Below are positions 15,326 to 22,681 of a stretch of DNA of 26,628 bases, piece by piece. The translations under genes and the position numbers were made by a program. Under the pieces are notes generated by a model. That model worked only from the letters and a program-made list of their open reading frames with translations. It was not told where the DNA came from and searched no databases. How positions within the stretch are numbered: the stretch's first letter is position 1; each line of letters begins with the position of its first letter. This stretch comes from Bryobacterales bacterium (GTDB taxonomy: Bacteria > Acidobacteriota > Terriglobia > Bryobacterales > Bryobacteraceae), in the NCBI GenBank assembly GCA_003132905.1, contig PKZC01000463.1:6322-32949 (forward strand), read 5' to 3'.

Positions 15326-17202
15326 GGCAGAGCGTACGCGAGGATCGAATCGCCCGCGTCGACCACTACATACTGCTTGCCGTTCTTGCCCTGATACGTG
15401 AGGGGATTGGCCAACGCGTCCGCGGCTAGCTTCACTTCCCAGAGAAGCTTTCCGGTTTTCGATTCGTAAGCGTGGAAGCGCTGATCGTAGCTGGCGCCTA
15501 TGAACAGCAGTCCGCCCGCTGTGGCCACCGATCCGCCCTTGTTGAATGCGCCAGTGTTCATAATGCCCTTGGCTTCGAGCGCGTCCACGCGTCCAAACGG
15601 AATGCGCCACGCGACATCGCCGGTGTTGTTGTAGTTGACGGCGGTGAGCTCGCCCCACGGCGGCTGTTCGCAGGGCCATCCAGTATTGGGATTTGAAAAC
15701 GATCCCACTGCGCGCTTCGCTCCGGCGACGTGGATTCCGGTGCGGATATATGCGTTGGCGCTCACATCTTCTCCCAAGCCATCCTTTATCGCAGGCGGGT
15801 TCTCGTCGCTGGGTTTGATCATGCGCGCGATTGCCCCGTCCGCCTTGGTGTTGAGGAAGAAATAGCCGAGCTTGGGATCCACCGAGCCGCTGCCCCAATT
15901 ACCGCCGCCGTCGCCTCCGGGAAACACGATAGTCGGCTTCATTCCCACCGGCGTAAAGGGGCCCTCGTTGTGCGCGCCGCCTTCCGCATCGAAAAGCGCC
16001 TCGCAGAACTTCTGCTGCTCGGGCGTCACCTTTGCGATTTCGTCGCGCGTGATGCTGAGGCGCGTAAGGGGCGGAGGTTTCACAGGAAAAGGCTGCGTGG
16101 GCGAATACCATTCGCCAGGAACGTCGCCCTTGGGAACCGGGCGTTCCTCCACCGGATAAATTGGCTTACCGGTGCGCCTGTCGAGAATGAACACCAACCC
16201 CGTCTTGCCGGTTTGAATGACGGCGGGAATGCGTTGGCCGTTGTGATTGACGTCGACCAGCGTGGGCGTCGCCGGCGCGTCGTAATCCCAAATGTCGTGA
16301 TGAATGGTTTGGAAGTACCATTTGAGCTTGCCGGTGGCGGCATCGAGCGCGACGAGCGAGTTTCCGAACAAATCGTTGCCGGGACGATCTCCGCCGTAGA
16401 GGTCGTAAGAAGGCGAATCAAAGGTCATGTAAAGAGTGCCGGTTTGAGGATCGATGCTGGAAGTGGTCCAGGCATTAACGCCCGAGCGATCCTGCCAGCC
16501 GTCGTTGAGCCACGTTTCGTGCCCCTTCTCTCCCGGTTGCGGCACCGAATGAAACGTCCAGACTAACTTGCCCGAGCGTACATCCCAAGCGCGTGCGTCG
16601 CCTCGCGAGCCCAAGCTGGGACTATCCTGGGTGTGCGAACCGGTGATCGCCAGGTTCTTGTAAATCACAGGCGCGCCCGAAAGGCCGTAATGAACGCCAG
16701 TGAACTTGCCCATCACTCCGGGTTTTAGATCGATTTCGCCTTCCTTCCCAAAACCAGGAACAGCCTGGCCTGTTTTGGCATCGACGGCGATCAGGAATCC
16801 ATCCCCTGTGCCAAACAAGATTTCCGGAGGATTGCTTTTGTCACCGGGCCAGTAGCCGATTCCACGCGGCGGCCGTCCAGAGTGCTTGTGGGTGAAGGCC
16901 CAGATCTGCTTCCCGGTCTCGGGATCCAGTGCTGCCAAGCTCTGATAAGCGGTGACCACATACATGACGCCGTTCACCACCAGAGGCGTCGCTTGCGCTG
17001 GCCGACTGGCTTTCGTGCCGCTCTGTGGACGCATGTCATATACCCAGGCTTGGCTTAGCTTTGTAATGTTTTGTGTATTGATCTGATCGAGCGCGGAAAA
17101 GCGCGTGTTGCTTAGGTCGCCGCCGTAGGCCGGCCAATCGGTTTGTCCATGCAGCATTGGTAAAGCGAGTAAGGACGAGAAAAAGAGAAAAGCAGATCGC
17201 AT
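15322..17202 (-). CDS. PQQ-dependent dehydrogenase (quinoprotein, no heme domain)
   Basis: A 626-residue periplasmic beta-propeller enzyme that would oxidise an alcohol, sugar or aldehyde with pyrroloquinoline quinone. Signal peptide RSAFLFFSSLLALPMLHG is followed by DWPAYGGDLSNTRFSALDQI and the repeated tryptophan-docking blades, including LAALDPETGKQIW, FLIAVDAKTGQ, LVALDAATGKLKW, LVFILDRRTGKPI and FHAYESKTGKLLWEV. Typical family segments include HHDIWDYDAPATPTLVDV and GGDGGGNWGSGSVDP. No CxxCH heme motif is present, so electrons must leave through a separate carrier. Start ATG 17202 has GAGGAG 9 bases upstream; an upstream in-frame start at 17271 lacks this. The stop overlaps the stop of the VWFA-related gene. 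The substrate is not predictable. Confidence 0.92.
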   Translation of the reverse strand: MRSAFLFFSSLLALPMLHGQTDWPAYGGDLSNTRFSALDQINTQNITKLSQAWVYDMRPQSGTKASRPAQATPLVVNGVMYVVTAYQSLAALDPETGKQIWAFTHKHSGRPPRGIGYWPGDKSNPPEILFGTGDGFLIAVDAKTGQAVPGFGKEGEIDLKPGVMGKFTGVHYGLSGAPVIYKNLAITGSHTQDSPSLGSRGDARAWDVRSGKLVWTFHSVPQPGEKGHETWLNDGWQDRSGVNAWTTSSIDPQTGTLYMTFDSPSYDLYGGDRPGNDLFGNSLVALDAATGKLKWYFQTIHHDIWDYDAPATPTLVDVNHNGQRIPAVIQTGKTGLVFILDRRTGKPIYPVEERPVPKGDVPGEWYSPTQPFPVKPPPLTRLSITRDEIAKVTPEQQKFCEALFDAEGGAHNEGPFTPVGMKPTIVFPGGDGGGNWGSGSVDPKLGYFFLNTKADGAIARMIKPSDENPPAIKDGLGEDVSANAYIRTGIHVAGAKRAVGSFSNPNTGWPCEQPPWGELTAVNYNNTGDVAWRIPFGRVDALEAKGIMNTGAFNKGGSVATAGGLLFIGASYDQRFHAYESKTGKLLWEVKLAADALANPLTYQGKNGKQYVVVDAGDSILAYALP

Positions 17203-17299
17203 GCGGTGGCTCCTCGGAAGTAATCCGAAATAGACTTTATCACGAGTTACACCTGTGCTAGCTGAAACCACAAGTTAATACGTACCGTCTAGAGGGCAT

Positions 17300-17968
17300 A
17301 TGTCGATCGTTAAATGGAGTCTTGCTGGGGCAGCCGTTTTGTTTTTTGGGGCGTCATTTGTGCACGCTCAAACATCCTTTGATGTAAACGTTGGATTCGG
17401 AAGCGCGTGGGACAGCGCCAATAGCGGGGGCATCGATAATGCTGCCTCGCTGAATGCGTTTGGCAGCTGCACGCCGGGTTCGTTGGATCTCAATTGCCAA
17501 TCCCTGCCGAAACTCAATGGTTTCTTCCTGGGATTTGGTGGCGACCTGATGCTGGACAAGCGCTTTGGCGTGGGTTTCCAGGCTAGTTTGCAGCCTTCGC
17601 GTGAGACCTACGGCCCACTGTCGTCCCGTCAGACTTTCTATGACGTGAACGGTATCTACGCGCCGATCACTACCAAACGAGCGACACTTGATTTGGAAGC
17701 CGGAGTAGGAGGCGCTCGCACCAGCTTCGCTCTCACCCAAAGTGGCTGCGTGGGAACGGCGGTGTGCTCTACGTCTACCGAGCCGGTGGGAAGCGCGAAT
17801 CATTTTGATATTCATGCCGGCGTGGGCGTACAAATATTTTTGACAGACCACGTATTCTTGCGTCCTGAGTTCGATTTTCATTACGTGCCGGGGCTCACCA
17901 ACCAGTTCGGTAGCGACGCGGTACCGGAAGCGATGCTGTGGCTGGGTTACAGCTTCGGCGAACGGTAA
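17300..17968 (+). CDS. Outer-membrane beta-barrel-like protein
   Basis: A 222-residue protein with a signal peptide (SIVKWSLAGAAVLFFGASFV, then HAQ). Strand-like alternating segments follow: FDVNVGFGSAW, FFLGFGGDLMLDKRFGVGFQ, TFYDVNGIYAPI, ATLDLEAGVGGAR, FDIHAGVGVQIFLTDHVFLR and a last segment AMLWLGYSFGER. The pattern is that of an OmpA/OmpW-size eight-strand barrel. Four cysteines lie in two pairs (CTPGSLDLNC and CVGTAVC), probably in loops. The ATG at 17300 has AGAGGG 4 bases upstream. It is divergent from the PQQ dehydrogenase over 97 bases. The exact function is unknown. Confidence 0.82.
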   Translation: MSIVKWSLAGAAVLFFGASFVHAQTSFDVNVGFGSAWDSANSGGIDNAASLNAFGSCTPGSLDLNCQSLPKLNGFFLGFGGDLMLDKRFGVGFQASLQPSRETYGPLSSRQTFYDVNGIYAPITTKRATLDLEAGVGGARTSFALTQSGCVGTAVCSTSTEPVGSANHFDIHAGVGVQIFLTDHVFLRPEFDFHYVPGLTNQFGSDAVPEAMLWLGYSFGER

Positions 17969-17972
17969 AGAT

Positions 17973-18338
17973 TCACATCTCGTGAAACTCGATCTGCAGA
18001 CTGATACGGACCGCGACTGGTTTTGCATTCTTCTGAGCGGGAGCGAAACGCCATTCTTTCACCGCGTCCACCGCACTCTCGTCTAGATCTTTGTCGATTC
18101 CTTTCACCACGTGAGGGTCCTTGGGAAGGCCCTTGGAACTTACCACCAGGCCGATGATCACCGACCCTACGGCTCGCACGCCCCGGCTGGTGGGGTAGCG
18201 CGGATTCACTTGCTTGATGATGCGTGGGGGAGTGATGTCTGGGGTGAGATCGTAAACCGCTTCGTCGTCTGTTTGTGCGGGCAAGATGCAAACCGCGCAA
18301 CAGCCAATGAGCAGTATTCGCATCCACGTCAAAATCAC
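17973..18338 (-). CDS. Secreted TonB C-terminal-domain protein
   Basis: A 121-residue protein whose N terminus (WMRILLIGCCAVCILPAQ) looks like a signal peptide, with a TonB_C-type domain from about residue 37: PRIIKQVNPRYPTSRGVRAV, GSVIIGLVVSSKGLPKDPHV, and SAVDAVKEWRFAPAQKNAKP. A full TonB has a membrane anchor and a long Pro-rich arm to cross the periplasm. Here neither is present, so the protein is probably not an energy transducer in its own right. Start GTG 18338 is used; ATG 18323 is equally possible, and neither has a good Shine-Dalgarno. It is convergent with the barrel gene with only a 4-base gap. Confidence 0.85.
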   Translation of the reverse strand: MILTWMRILLIGCCAVCILPAQTDDEAVYDLTPDITPPRIIKQVNPRYPTSRGVRAVGSVIIGLVVSSKGLPKDPHVVKGIDKDLDESAVDAVKEWRFAPAQKNAKPVAVRISLQIEFHEM

Positions 18339-18459
18339 GTCTGGGTCCCGAGCAAAGATTGGTGGAGAGACGCGGCTGCGGCGGGCGCGGTTTCACTTGT
18401 TTCTTTGTGGAACTTTGTCGCCGCGCGGGGTGAATCTATCATGAAGGTCTAAAAAATTG

Positions 18460-19209
18460 ATGAACAGATTTCTTATTGCCGTATTGGGTCTCAGCGCGAT
18501 TGCGTACGCGCAGCCACCGGGCCGTGGCGGGAATTTCGCTGGCCAAGACGTCTTTCGAGGCCAGTTTCAGGCCAAAGTGGTGACCGGTGAGCCGTATTCC
18601 GGCGTCGGCGTAACAGCTCTGCAGCGAACGCTCAGCGACGGCAATGCGATCAACGAATCGAGTTGCGTGAAAGTGTATCGCGATAGCGCTGGCCGAACGC
18701 GGCGAGAAGAAACTCGCAATTCCTCCACGTGCAGCGCGGCTCCGCAGACCATTCTTATCAGCGATCCCGTGGCGGGCGTCCAATATGTGATCAATCAGAG
18801 AGATAATTCCTATCGGCAGTTTCCCTTCAAGACACCGCCCGCCGGTGCCGTTCCGCCGGTTGGCAATCGCCCTGCCAATCCGAATCAGGTTCAGACTTCA
18901 CTGGGGACGCAACCGATCGCAGGCACTTCGTTGAGCGCACAGGGCACGCAGACGGTGACTACCATTCCGGCTGGTCAGTTTGGCAACGCGCAGCCGATCA
19001 CCATCACATCGGTTCGATGGTATTCGCCCGATTTGGAGGTGGTGATCCAGAGCTCGCGCAACGATCCGCGCAACGGCGTTTCCACTTATCAGCTGAGCAA
19101 TGTTTCAACCTCGGAGCCCGCGGCGTCGTTGTTTACTCTTCCTGCCGGGTTAACATTAGAGCAAGGGCCGTCGCACGGTCCTAATGGCAGAGGTAGACGC
19201 GCTCCCTAA
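18460..19209 (+). CDS. Exported protein of unknown function
   Basis: A 249-residue exported protein: signal peptide NRFLIAVLGLSAIAYAQ, a beta-rich half with GQDVFRGQFQAKVVTGEPYS, SSCVKVYRDSAGRTRREETR, and ILISDPVAGVQYVINQRDNS, then a Pro/Asn/Gln/Thr-rich middle, and a second folded part, QPITITSVRWYSPDLEVVIQ followed by DPRNGVSTYQLSNVSTSEPA. It resembles secreted acidobacterial proteins of unknown role, often present in several copies. ATG 18460 begins the signal peptide; GAAGG lies 12 bases upstream inside a three-codon mini-ORF (ATG AAG GTC TAA at 18441-18452). No catalytic motif is visible. Confidence 0.8.
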   Translation: MNRFLIAVLGLSAIAYAQPPGRGGNFAGQDVFRGQFQAKVVTGEPYSGVGVTALQRTLSDGNAINESSCVKVYRDSAGRTRREETRNSSTCSAAPQTILISDPVAGVQYVINQRDNSYRQFPFKTPPAGAVPPVGNRPANPNQVQTSLGTQPIAGTSLSAQGTQTVTTIPAGQFGNAQPITITSVRWYSPDLEVVIQSSRNDPRNGVSTYQLSNVSTSEPAASLFTLPAGLTLEQGPSHGPNGRGRRAP

Positions 19210-19252
19210 ACACCGTTAGCGAGAGGGTGCGGGTGCGCGATGGAGAAGCAGG

Positions 19253-19630
19253 TTGAAAGTCGTCAGGATTGTTGTATTGTTAGGCGTCGTTTCGCCGATG
19301 CTGCTGCTGTCGCAGTATTATCCCCGACCTGGACGTCGCCTCGCTCCCGGCACGCCGAATCCTGGGGCCTATAATGTTGCCGGTTCTTTCCACGGCAAGC
19401 TCAAGGACTTGAGCAAAAAAGAGATCACGATCGAGACAGAAGACAATCAGCTGGTTTCGATCCATCGTTCGAGCAAGACAAAATTCTTCAAGGGAACTCA
19501 GACGATCAAGCCGTCCGATATTGATATCGAATCGCCCGTCACGGTGGACGCGATGGAAGATGTGGACCTCACGCTAACGGCGCGCAGCGTGACTGTGGAC
19601 ACCCCGAAGAAGAGCGGCGACGGGAAGTAG
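19253..19630 (+). CDS. Small secreted protein, DUF5666-like
   Basis: A 125-residue exported protein: signal peptide KVVRIVVLLGVVSPMLLLS, a Pro/Arg-rich segment (YYPRPGRRLAPGTPNP), then one small beta domain, GSFHGKLKDLSKKEITIETE, DNQLVSIHRSSKTKFF and VDAMEDVDLTLTARSVTVD. This is like the OB-type DUF5666 domain of secreted bacterial proteins. It has a TTG start, supported by GGAG with 7 bases of spacing. The stop is 9 bases from the stop of the convergent HEPN partner gene, with a short palindrome (GTAG.AGG.CCT.CTAC, 19627-19643) in between that has no T run. Confidence 0.75.
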   Translation: MKVVRIVVLLGVVSPMLLLSQYYPRPGRRLAPGTPNPGAYNVAGSFHGKLKDLSKKEITIETEDNQLVSIHRSSKTKFFKGTQTIKPSDIDIESPVTVDAMEDVDLTLTARSVTVDTPKKSGDGK

Positions 19631-19639
19631 TAGGTCCTG

Positions 19640-20023
19640 CTACAACACTCGGTAAGCGTACCCGTCCTCCACAAATCGGTCGCCGATCGTTTGACCGCCC
19701 AGGCGCATCCCTTCGACACTCCTGGCCCTTCCGAAAGTTTTTCGGAGCATTTTGACGAAAGGATCGCTGCTGCGCAAGATAACTATGGTCGGAGTCTGTT
19801 CCAAAGGGAATCCAGCCGCGTCCAGCGCCTTGTGGAGCAGCCCATAGGCTTCCCCGAGGCTTATGTCATCGAATTTGCGAGAAGACAAGACAAGGCGCCA
19901 CTCTTCGTATTCGGCCAGGTAAGCCCACAACGCGACCCTCACCTGCAAACTTGCGTCATCGAGAATTTGAAGGATCCTTGAACCCTTTTCAACTTCGAAG
20001 CCTACCAGTGCAGCTTTATCCAT
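19640..20023 (-). CDS. HEPN-linked partner protein of unknown function
   Basis: A 127-residue soluble protein. Its visible blocks are DKAALVGFEVEKGSRILQIL, VRVALWAYLAEYEEWRLVLS, GLLHKALDAAGFPLEQTPTI, SSDPFVKMLRKTFGRAR and GMRLGGQTIGDRFVEDGYAY. I do not recognise a known nucleotidyltransferase (MNT) signature, so it is not the usual HEPN antitoxin. Its ATG lies 22 bases inside the end of the HEPN gene and has GGAG with 7 bases of spacing, so the two are coupled. A role as partner, regulator or antitoxin of the HEPN protein is inference from this arrangement. Confidence 0.8.
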   Translation of the reverse strand: MDKAALVGFEVEKGSRILQILDDASLQVRVALWAYLAEYEEWRLVLSSRKFDDISLGEAYGLLHKALDAAGFPLEQTPTIVILRSSDPFVKMLRKTFGRARSVEGMRLGGQTIGDRFVEDGYAYRVL

Positions 20024-20424
20024 CTGACCACTCCGTGATTTCGATCGCCCACAGCTTCAATGAGTTCGTTAGTTGTGGCGGCGTCAGTGGCGTCAGTAAT
20101 GAGGTAGCGGCGGTGCGGCGACCATAATTGTACGATATCCCAATTCGTTCGAAAAGTTGAATCATGCTGTGCCTCGAGGCGTTGAGACCGCTCCAAACCG
20201 GCCACATTCAATAACTTCCCGAAAGCGTGACTATAACTTGCGACAGCCTTCTCTTTGTCGGGGAATTCGTGCCGCTGGGTCCCTTTCGCGATACACGCCT
20301 TGAGTGCACATTCAACAGCATAACCGGCGAGGTAGTATGCTCCATCGCTCATTCCCAAGTTGGCGAGCGCTCGCGCCTCGCGCAGCCTGATTCGGGACAG
20401 AAGCTGCAATTCCTTCCGGCTCAC
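20002..20424 (-). CDS. HEPN domain protein
   Basis: A 140-residue all-helical protein with the HEPN pattern: helix 1 EARALANL, then YYLAGYAVECALKACIAK (residues 30-47), SYSHAFGKLLNVAG (63-76), and a C-terminal WDIVQLWSPHRRY followed by VVRWIKLHW. An R-Leu-x3-His motif is present at residues 82-87, which has the form of the HEPN RNase motif, but I cannot tell whether this Arg and His are conserved. Some HEPN proteins are RNases in toxin or defence systems; others only bind nucleotides or other proteins. Start is GTG 20424, with no good Shine-Dalgarno. Its end overlaps the start of the partner gene by 22 bases, and mqnA begins only 39 bases away on the other strand. Confidence 0.85.
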   Translation of the reverse strand: MSRKELQLLSRIRLREARALANLGMSDGAYYLAGYAVECALKACIAKGTQRHEFPDKEKAVASYSHAFGKLLNVAGLERSQRLEAQHDSTFRTNWDIVQLWSPHRRYLITDATDAATTNELIEAVGDRNHGVVRWIKLHW

Positions 20425-20463
20425 ACAGACATCGTATCGAAGATCGTCTTGCTAAACTGGTTC

Positions 20464-21261
20464 TTGACACCCGCTACAAAACCGCGCGTCTCGGTAGTCA
20501 GCTATCTCAACACGGTTCCTTTGGTATGGGGGATGCTGCACGGCGAGCAGCGCGGACTCTTTGATTTGTCCTTCGCGATCCCGGCCGAATGCGCCGATCG
20601 CCTGCAATCCGGGCTCGCCGATATCGGCATCGTGCCGGCGGTAGAACTGAACCGGCAGAAGCTCGAGATCATTCGCGGCGCCGGGATCGCTTGTCACGGT
20701 CCGGTACGCAGCATTTTCCTGATCTCGAAGGTGCCCTACGGCGAAATTCGCAAGCTGGCGGCCGATTCCACGTCGCGAACCTCAGTGGCGCTCAGCCGCG
20801 TTATTCTATCCCGCAAGTATGGAGTCGAGCCCGAAGTGCGATCGCATGCGCCGCACCTGCCGTCCATGTTGGAGCACTCAGACGCCGCGTTAATCATTGG
20901 CGACGCCGCGCTGGTGCTGGATCCCGCCGATTTGCCGTTCCATGTTCTCGACCTGGGCGACGAATGGGTCCAAATGACGGGACTGCCGATGGTATTCGCG
21001 GTTTGGGCCGCGCGCGCCGAGTTGCCGGCCCAGGACCCCAAGCCATTTCTCGATTCCATGCGCTTCGGGGTTGGCCACGTTGACGATATCGCTCGCTCGG
21101 AACATGCCAAAGTAGGGGTTTCCGAGGAGCTGGCGCGCTCGTATTTGAAAGACAACATCGTCTTCGAACTCGGCGACCGAGAGTACGCGGGCCTGAAGAC
21201 TTTCCTACAATATGCATCAGAGCTTCGAAGTCCAGTGCAGGGGAGACAAGTTTCCGTATGA
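20464..21261 (+). CDS. mqnA: MqnA, chorismate dehydratase of the futalosine pathway
   Basis: About 265 residues. MqnA removes water from chorismate to give 3-[(1-carboxyvinyl)oxy]benzoate, the first step of futalosine-route menaquinone synthesis. Family blocks are PRVSVVSYLNTVPLVWGMLH, LQSGLADIGIVPAVELNR, GIACHGPVRSIFLISKVPYG, DSTSRTSVALSRVILSRKYG, LIIGDAALVL and TGLPMVFAVWAARA. The open frame reaches back to 20227, but homology starts only at about 20479 and the earlier part overlaps the HEPN gene antisense. TTG 20464 or TTG 20449 are the likely starts, and no strong Shine-Dalgarno favours one. The TGA stop overlaps the ATG of mqnC. Confidence 0.92.
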   Translation: MTPATKPRVSVVSYLNTVPLVWGMLHGEQRGLFDLSFAIPAECADRLQSGLADIGIVPAVELNRQKLEIIRGAGIACHGPVRSIFLISKVPYGEIRKLAADSTSRTSVALSRVILSRKYGVEPEVRSHAPHLPSMLEHSDAALIIGDAALVLDPADLPFHVLDLGDEWVQMTGLPMVFAVWAARAELPAQDPKPFLDSMRFGVGHVDDIARSEHAKVGVSEELARSYLKDNIVFELGDREYAGLKTFLQYASELRSPVQGRQVSV

Positions 21262-22295
21262 TGACGCGCCAGGAAGCGATCGACGTATATAACAGCGATG
21301 ATTTGATCGGCATCGGCATGGCGGCCGACGCGGTGCGCCGCAAGCTGCATCCGCACGGCGTGGTCAGCTACATTATCGACCGCAATATCAACTACACCAA
21401 TTTCTGTACCGAATATTGCAGCTTTTGCGCCTTCTACCGGCCCATGGGCCATCAGGAAGGCTACGTGCATTCCAAGGACGTGATCTTCGAGAAGATTCAG
21501 GAGACTATCGATCTGGGCGGCACCGGCATTTTGATGCAAGGCGGACTGCATCCCGACCTCAAGATCGAATGGTACGAGGATTTGCTGCGATCGATTAAGG
21601 ATCGATTTGGCGACCAGATCTGGAATCACTGTTTTTCCGCGCCCGAAATCGTGAATATCGCCGAAGTGAGCGGATTGAACTTGCGCGACACGATCGCAAG
21701 GCTGCGCGATGCCGGCCTGGAATCGATTCCCGGAGGCGGCGCCGAAATCCTGGACGATGAGGTGCGGCGCAGGATCAGCCGGTTGAAATCGTCCTCACAG
21801 GACTGGATCGATGTGCATCGCATCGCTCATTCGCTCGGCATGCGGACGACGGCTACGATGATGTTCGGCTGCGGCGAGACCATCGAGCAGCGCATGAATC
21901 ATTTCGACATCGTTCGGCAGATTCAGGAAGATACCGGCGGATTCACGGCGTTCATCCCGTGGTCGTTCCAGCGGGAAAACACTTCTCTCGGCAAGTTCGT
22001 CAAGGAGGAAGCCACGGCCGTTGAATATCTCAAGATGCTGGCGCTATCGCGGCTGTATTTCGAAAACATCGAGAACATTCAGTCCTCCTGGGTGACGCCG
22101 GGTCTGAAGACCTGCCAGTTGGGCTTGCGTTTCGGCGGCAACGACGTGGGAAGCATCATGATCGAGGAAAACGTCGTATCGGCGGCGGGCGCGCATAATC
22201 GCGCAACTGAAGAAGAATTGCGGCGATTGATTCGCGATGCCGGCTTCATCCCCAAACAGCGCGATACCTTGTACCGGACCTATTTTCTGAATTAG
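21258..22295 (+). CDS. mqnC: MqnC, cyclic dehypoxanthine futalosine synthase (radical SAM)
   Basis: A 345-residue radical SAM enzyme that cyclises dehypoxanthine futalosine, a later step of the same menaquinone route. The iron-sulfur site C50-x3-C54-x2-C57 lies in NYTNFCTEYCSFCAFYRPMG. Other family blocks are GGTGILMQGGLHPDLKIEWY, AGLESIPGGGAEILDDEVRR, MRTTATMMFGCGETIEQRMN, GFTAFIPWSFQRENTSLGK and NDVGSIMIEENVVSAAGAHN. The ATG at 21258 overlaps the mqnA stop (ATGA), and AGGGGAG lies 12 bases upstream. The length is typical. Its TAG stop overlaps the TAA stop of the convergent response regulator. The related radical SAM enzyme MqnE is a less likely reading of these blocks. Confidence 0.95.
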   Translation: MMTRQEAIDVYNSDDLIGIGMAADAVRRKLHPHGVVSYIIDRNINYTNFCTEYCSFCAFYRPMGHQEGYVHSKDVIFEKIQETIDLGGTGILMQGGLHPDLKIEWYEDLLRSIKDRFGDQIWNHCFSAPEIVNIAEVSGLNLRDTIARLRDAGLESIPGGGAEILDDEVRRRISRLKSSSQDWIDVHRIAHSLGMRTTATMMFGCGETIEQRMNHFDIVRQIQEDTGGFTAFIPWSFQRENTSLGKFVKEEATAVEYLKMLALSRLYFENIENIQSSWVTPGLKTCQLGLRFGGNDVGSIMIEENVVSAAGAHNRATEEELRRLIRDAGFIPKQRDTLYRTYFLN

Positions 22296-22681
22296 CCGGG
22301 CCGGTCTTTTAGGAGATTCTGCACCGCTTCCGCCAGCATCTTGGGCATAAACGGCTTTTGCAGGAACGCTACTTGCTGCTGCAGGGAAGCGGGAAGATTC
22401 TCGATAAAGAACGGCGATCCGCTGCAAACCAGGATTCGAAGGTCGGGCTTGATCTCAAGCATGCGCGTGAGCAGCGTATCGCCGGGCATGTCGGGCATGC
22501 CCAGATCGGCGATTACCATTCCGTAGCGATCGGGCGCGGCCTCGAAATCGCGCAATGCATCGAACGATTTTAAATACGTTTCCACTTCGAATCCCAGCCG
22601 TTGGAGATATTTCTGGATTAGTTGGAGGAGCGGGGGTTCATCCTCCACCAAGAGAATTTTGATGGGAGAGCCGCTCACCAC
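22292..22681 (-). CDS. Single-domain response regulator
   Basis: A 129-residue stand-alone receiver (CheY-like) domain: acidic pair E13-D14 in IKILLVEDEPPL, phospho-acceptor D59 in MVIADLGMP, a Ser (S87) in the position of the usual Thr/Ser (ILVCSGSP), and K109 in FLQKPF. All the phosphorylation residues are present. No output domain is attached, so it works by binding partners or as a phosphorelay step. No histidine kinase is in the window. Start GTG 22681 lies 7 bases inside the end of the upstream beta-barrel gene, so the two are cotranscribed and probably coupled. The stop overlaps that of mqnC. Confidence 0.93.
   Translation of the reverse strand: MVSGSPIKILLVEDEPPLLQLIQKYLQRLGFEVETYLKSFDALRDFEAAPDRYGMVIADLGMPDMPGDTLLTRMLEIKPDLRILVCSGSPFFIENLPASLQQQVAFLQKPFMPKMLAEAVQNLLKDRPG

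Noticed and set aside
14648..15898. 416-codon ORF on the minus strand
   Set aside because: It spans the VWFA-like gene antisense and the 3' end of the PQQ dehydrogenase in another frame; both have clear family matches.
15730..16566. 278-codon ORF on the plus strand
   Set aside because: It is antisense to the PQQ dehydrogenase and has no recognisable motif.
18441..18452. Three-codon ORF ATG AAG GTC TAA before the secreted protein gene
   Set aside because: It is most likely just the sequence around the Shine-Dalgarno; nothing shows it acts as a leader peptide.
20464..20469. TTGACA matching a perfect -35 box
   Set aside because: It lies at the likely mqnA start and no -10 follows at a usable distance before coding sequence begins.
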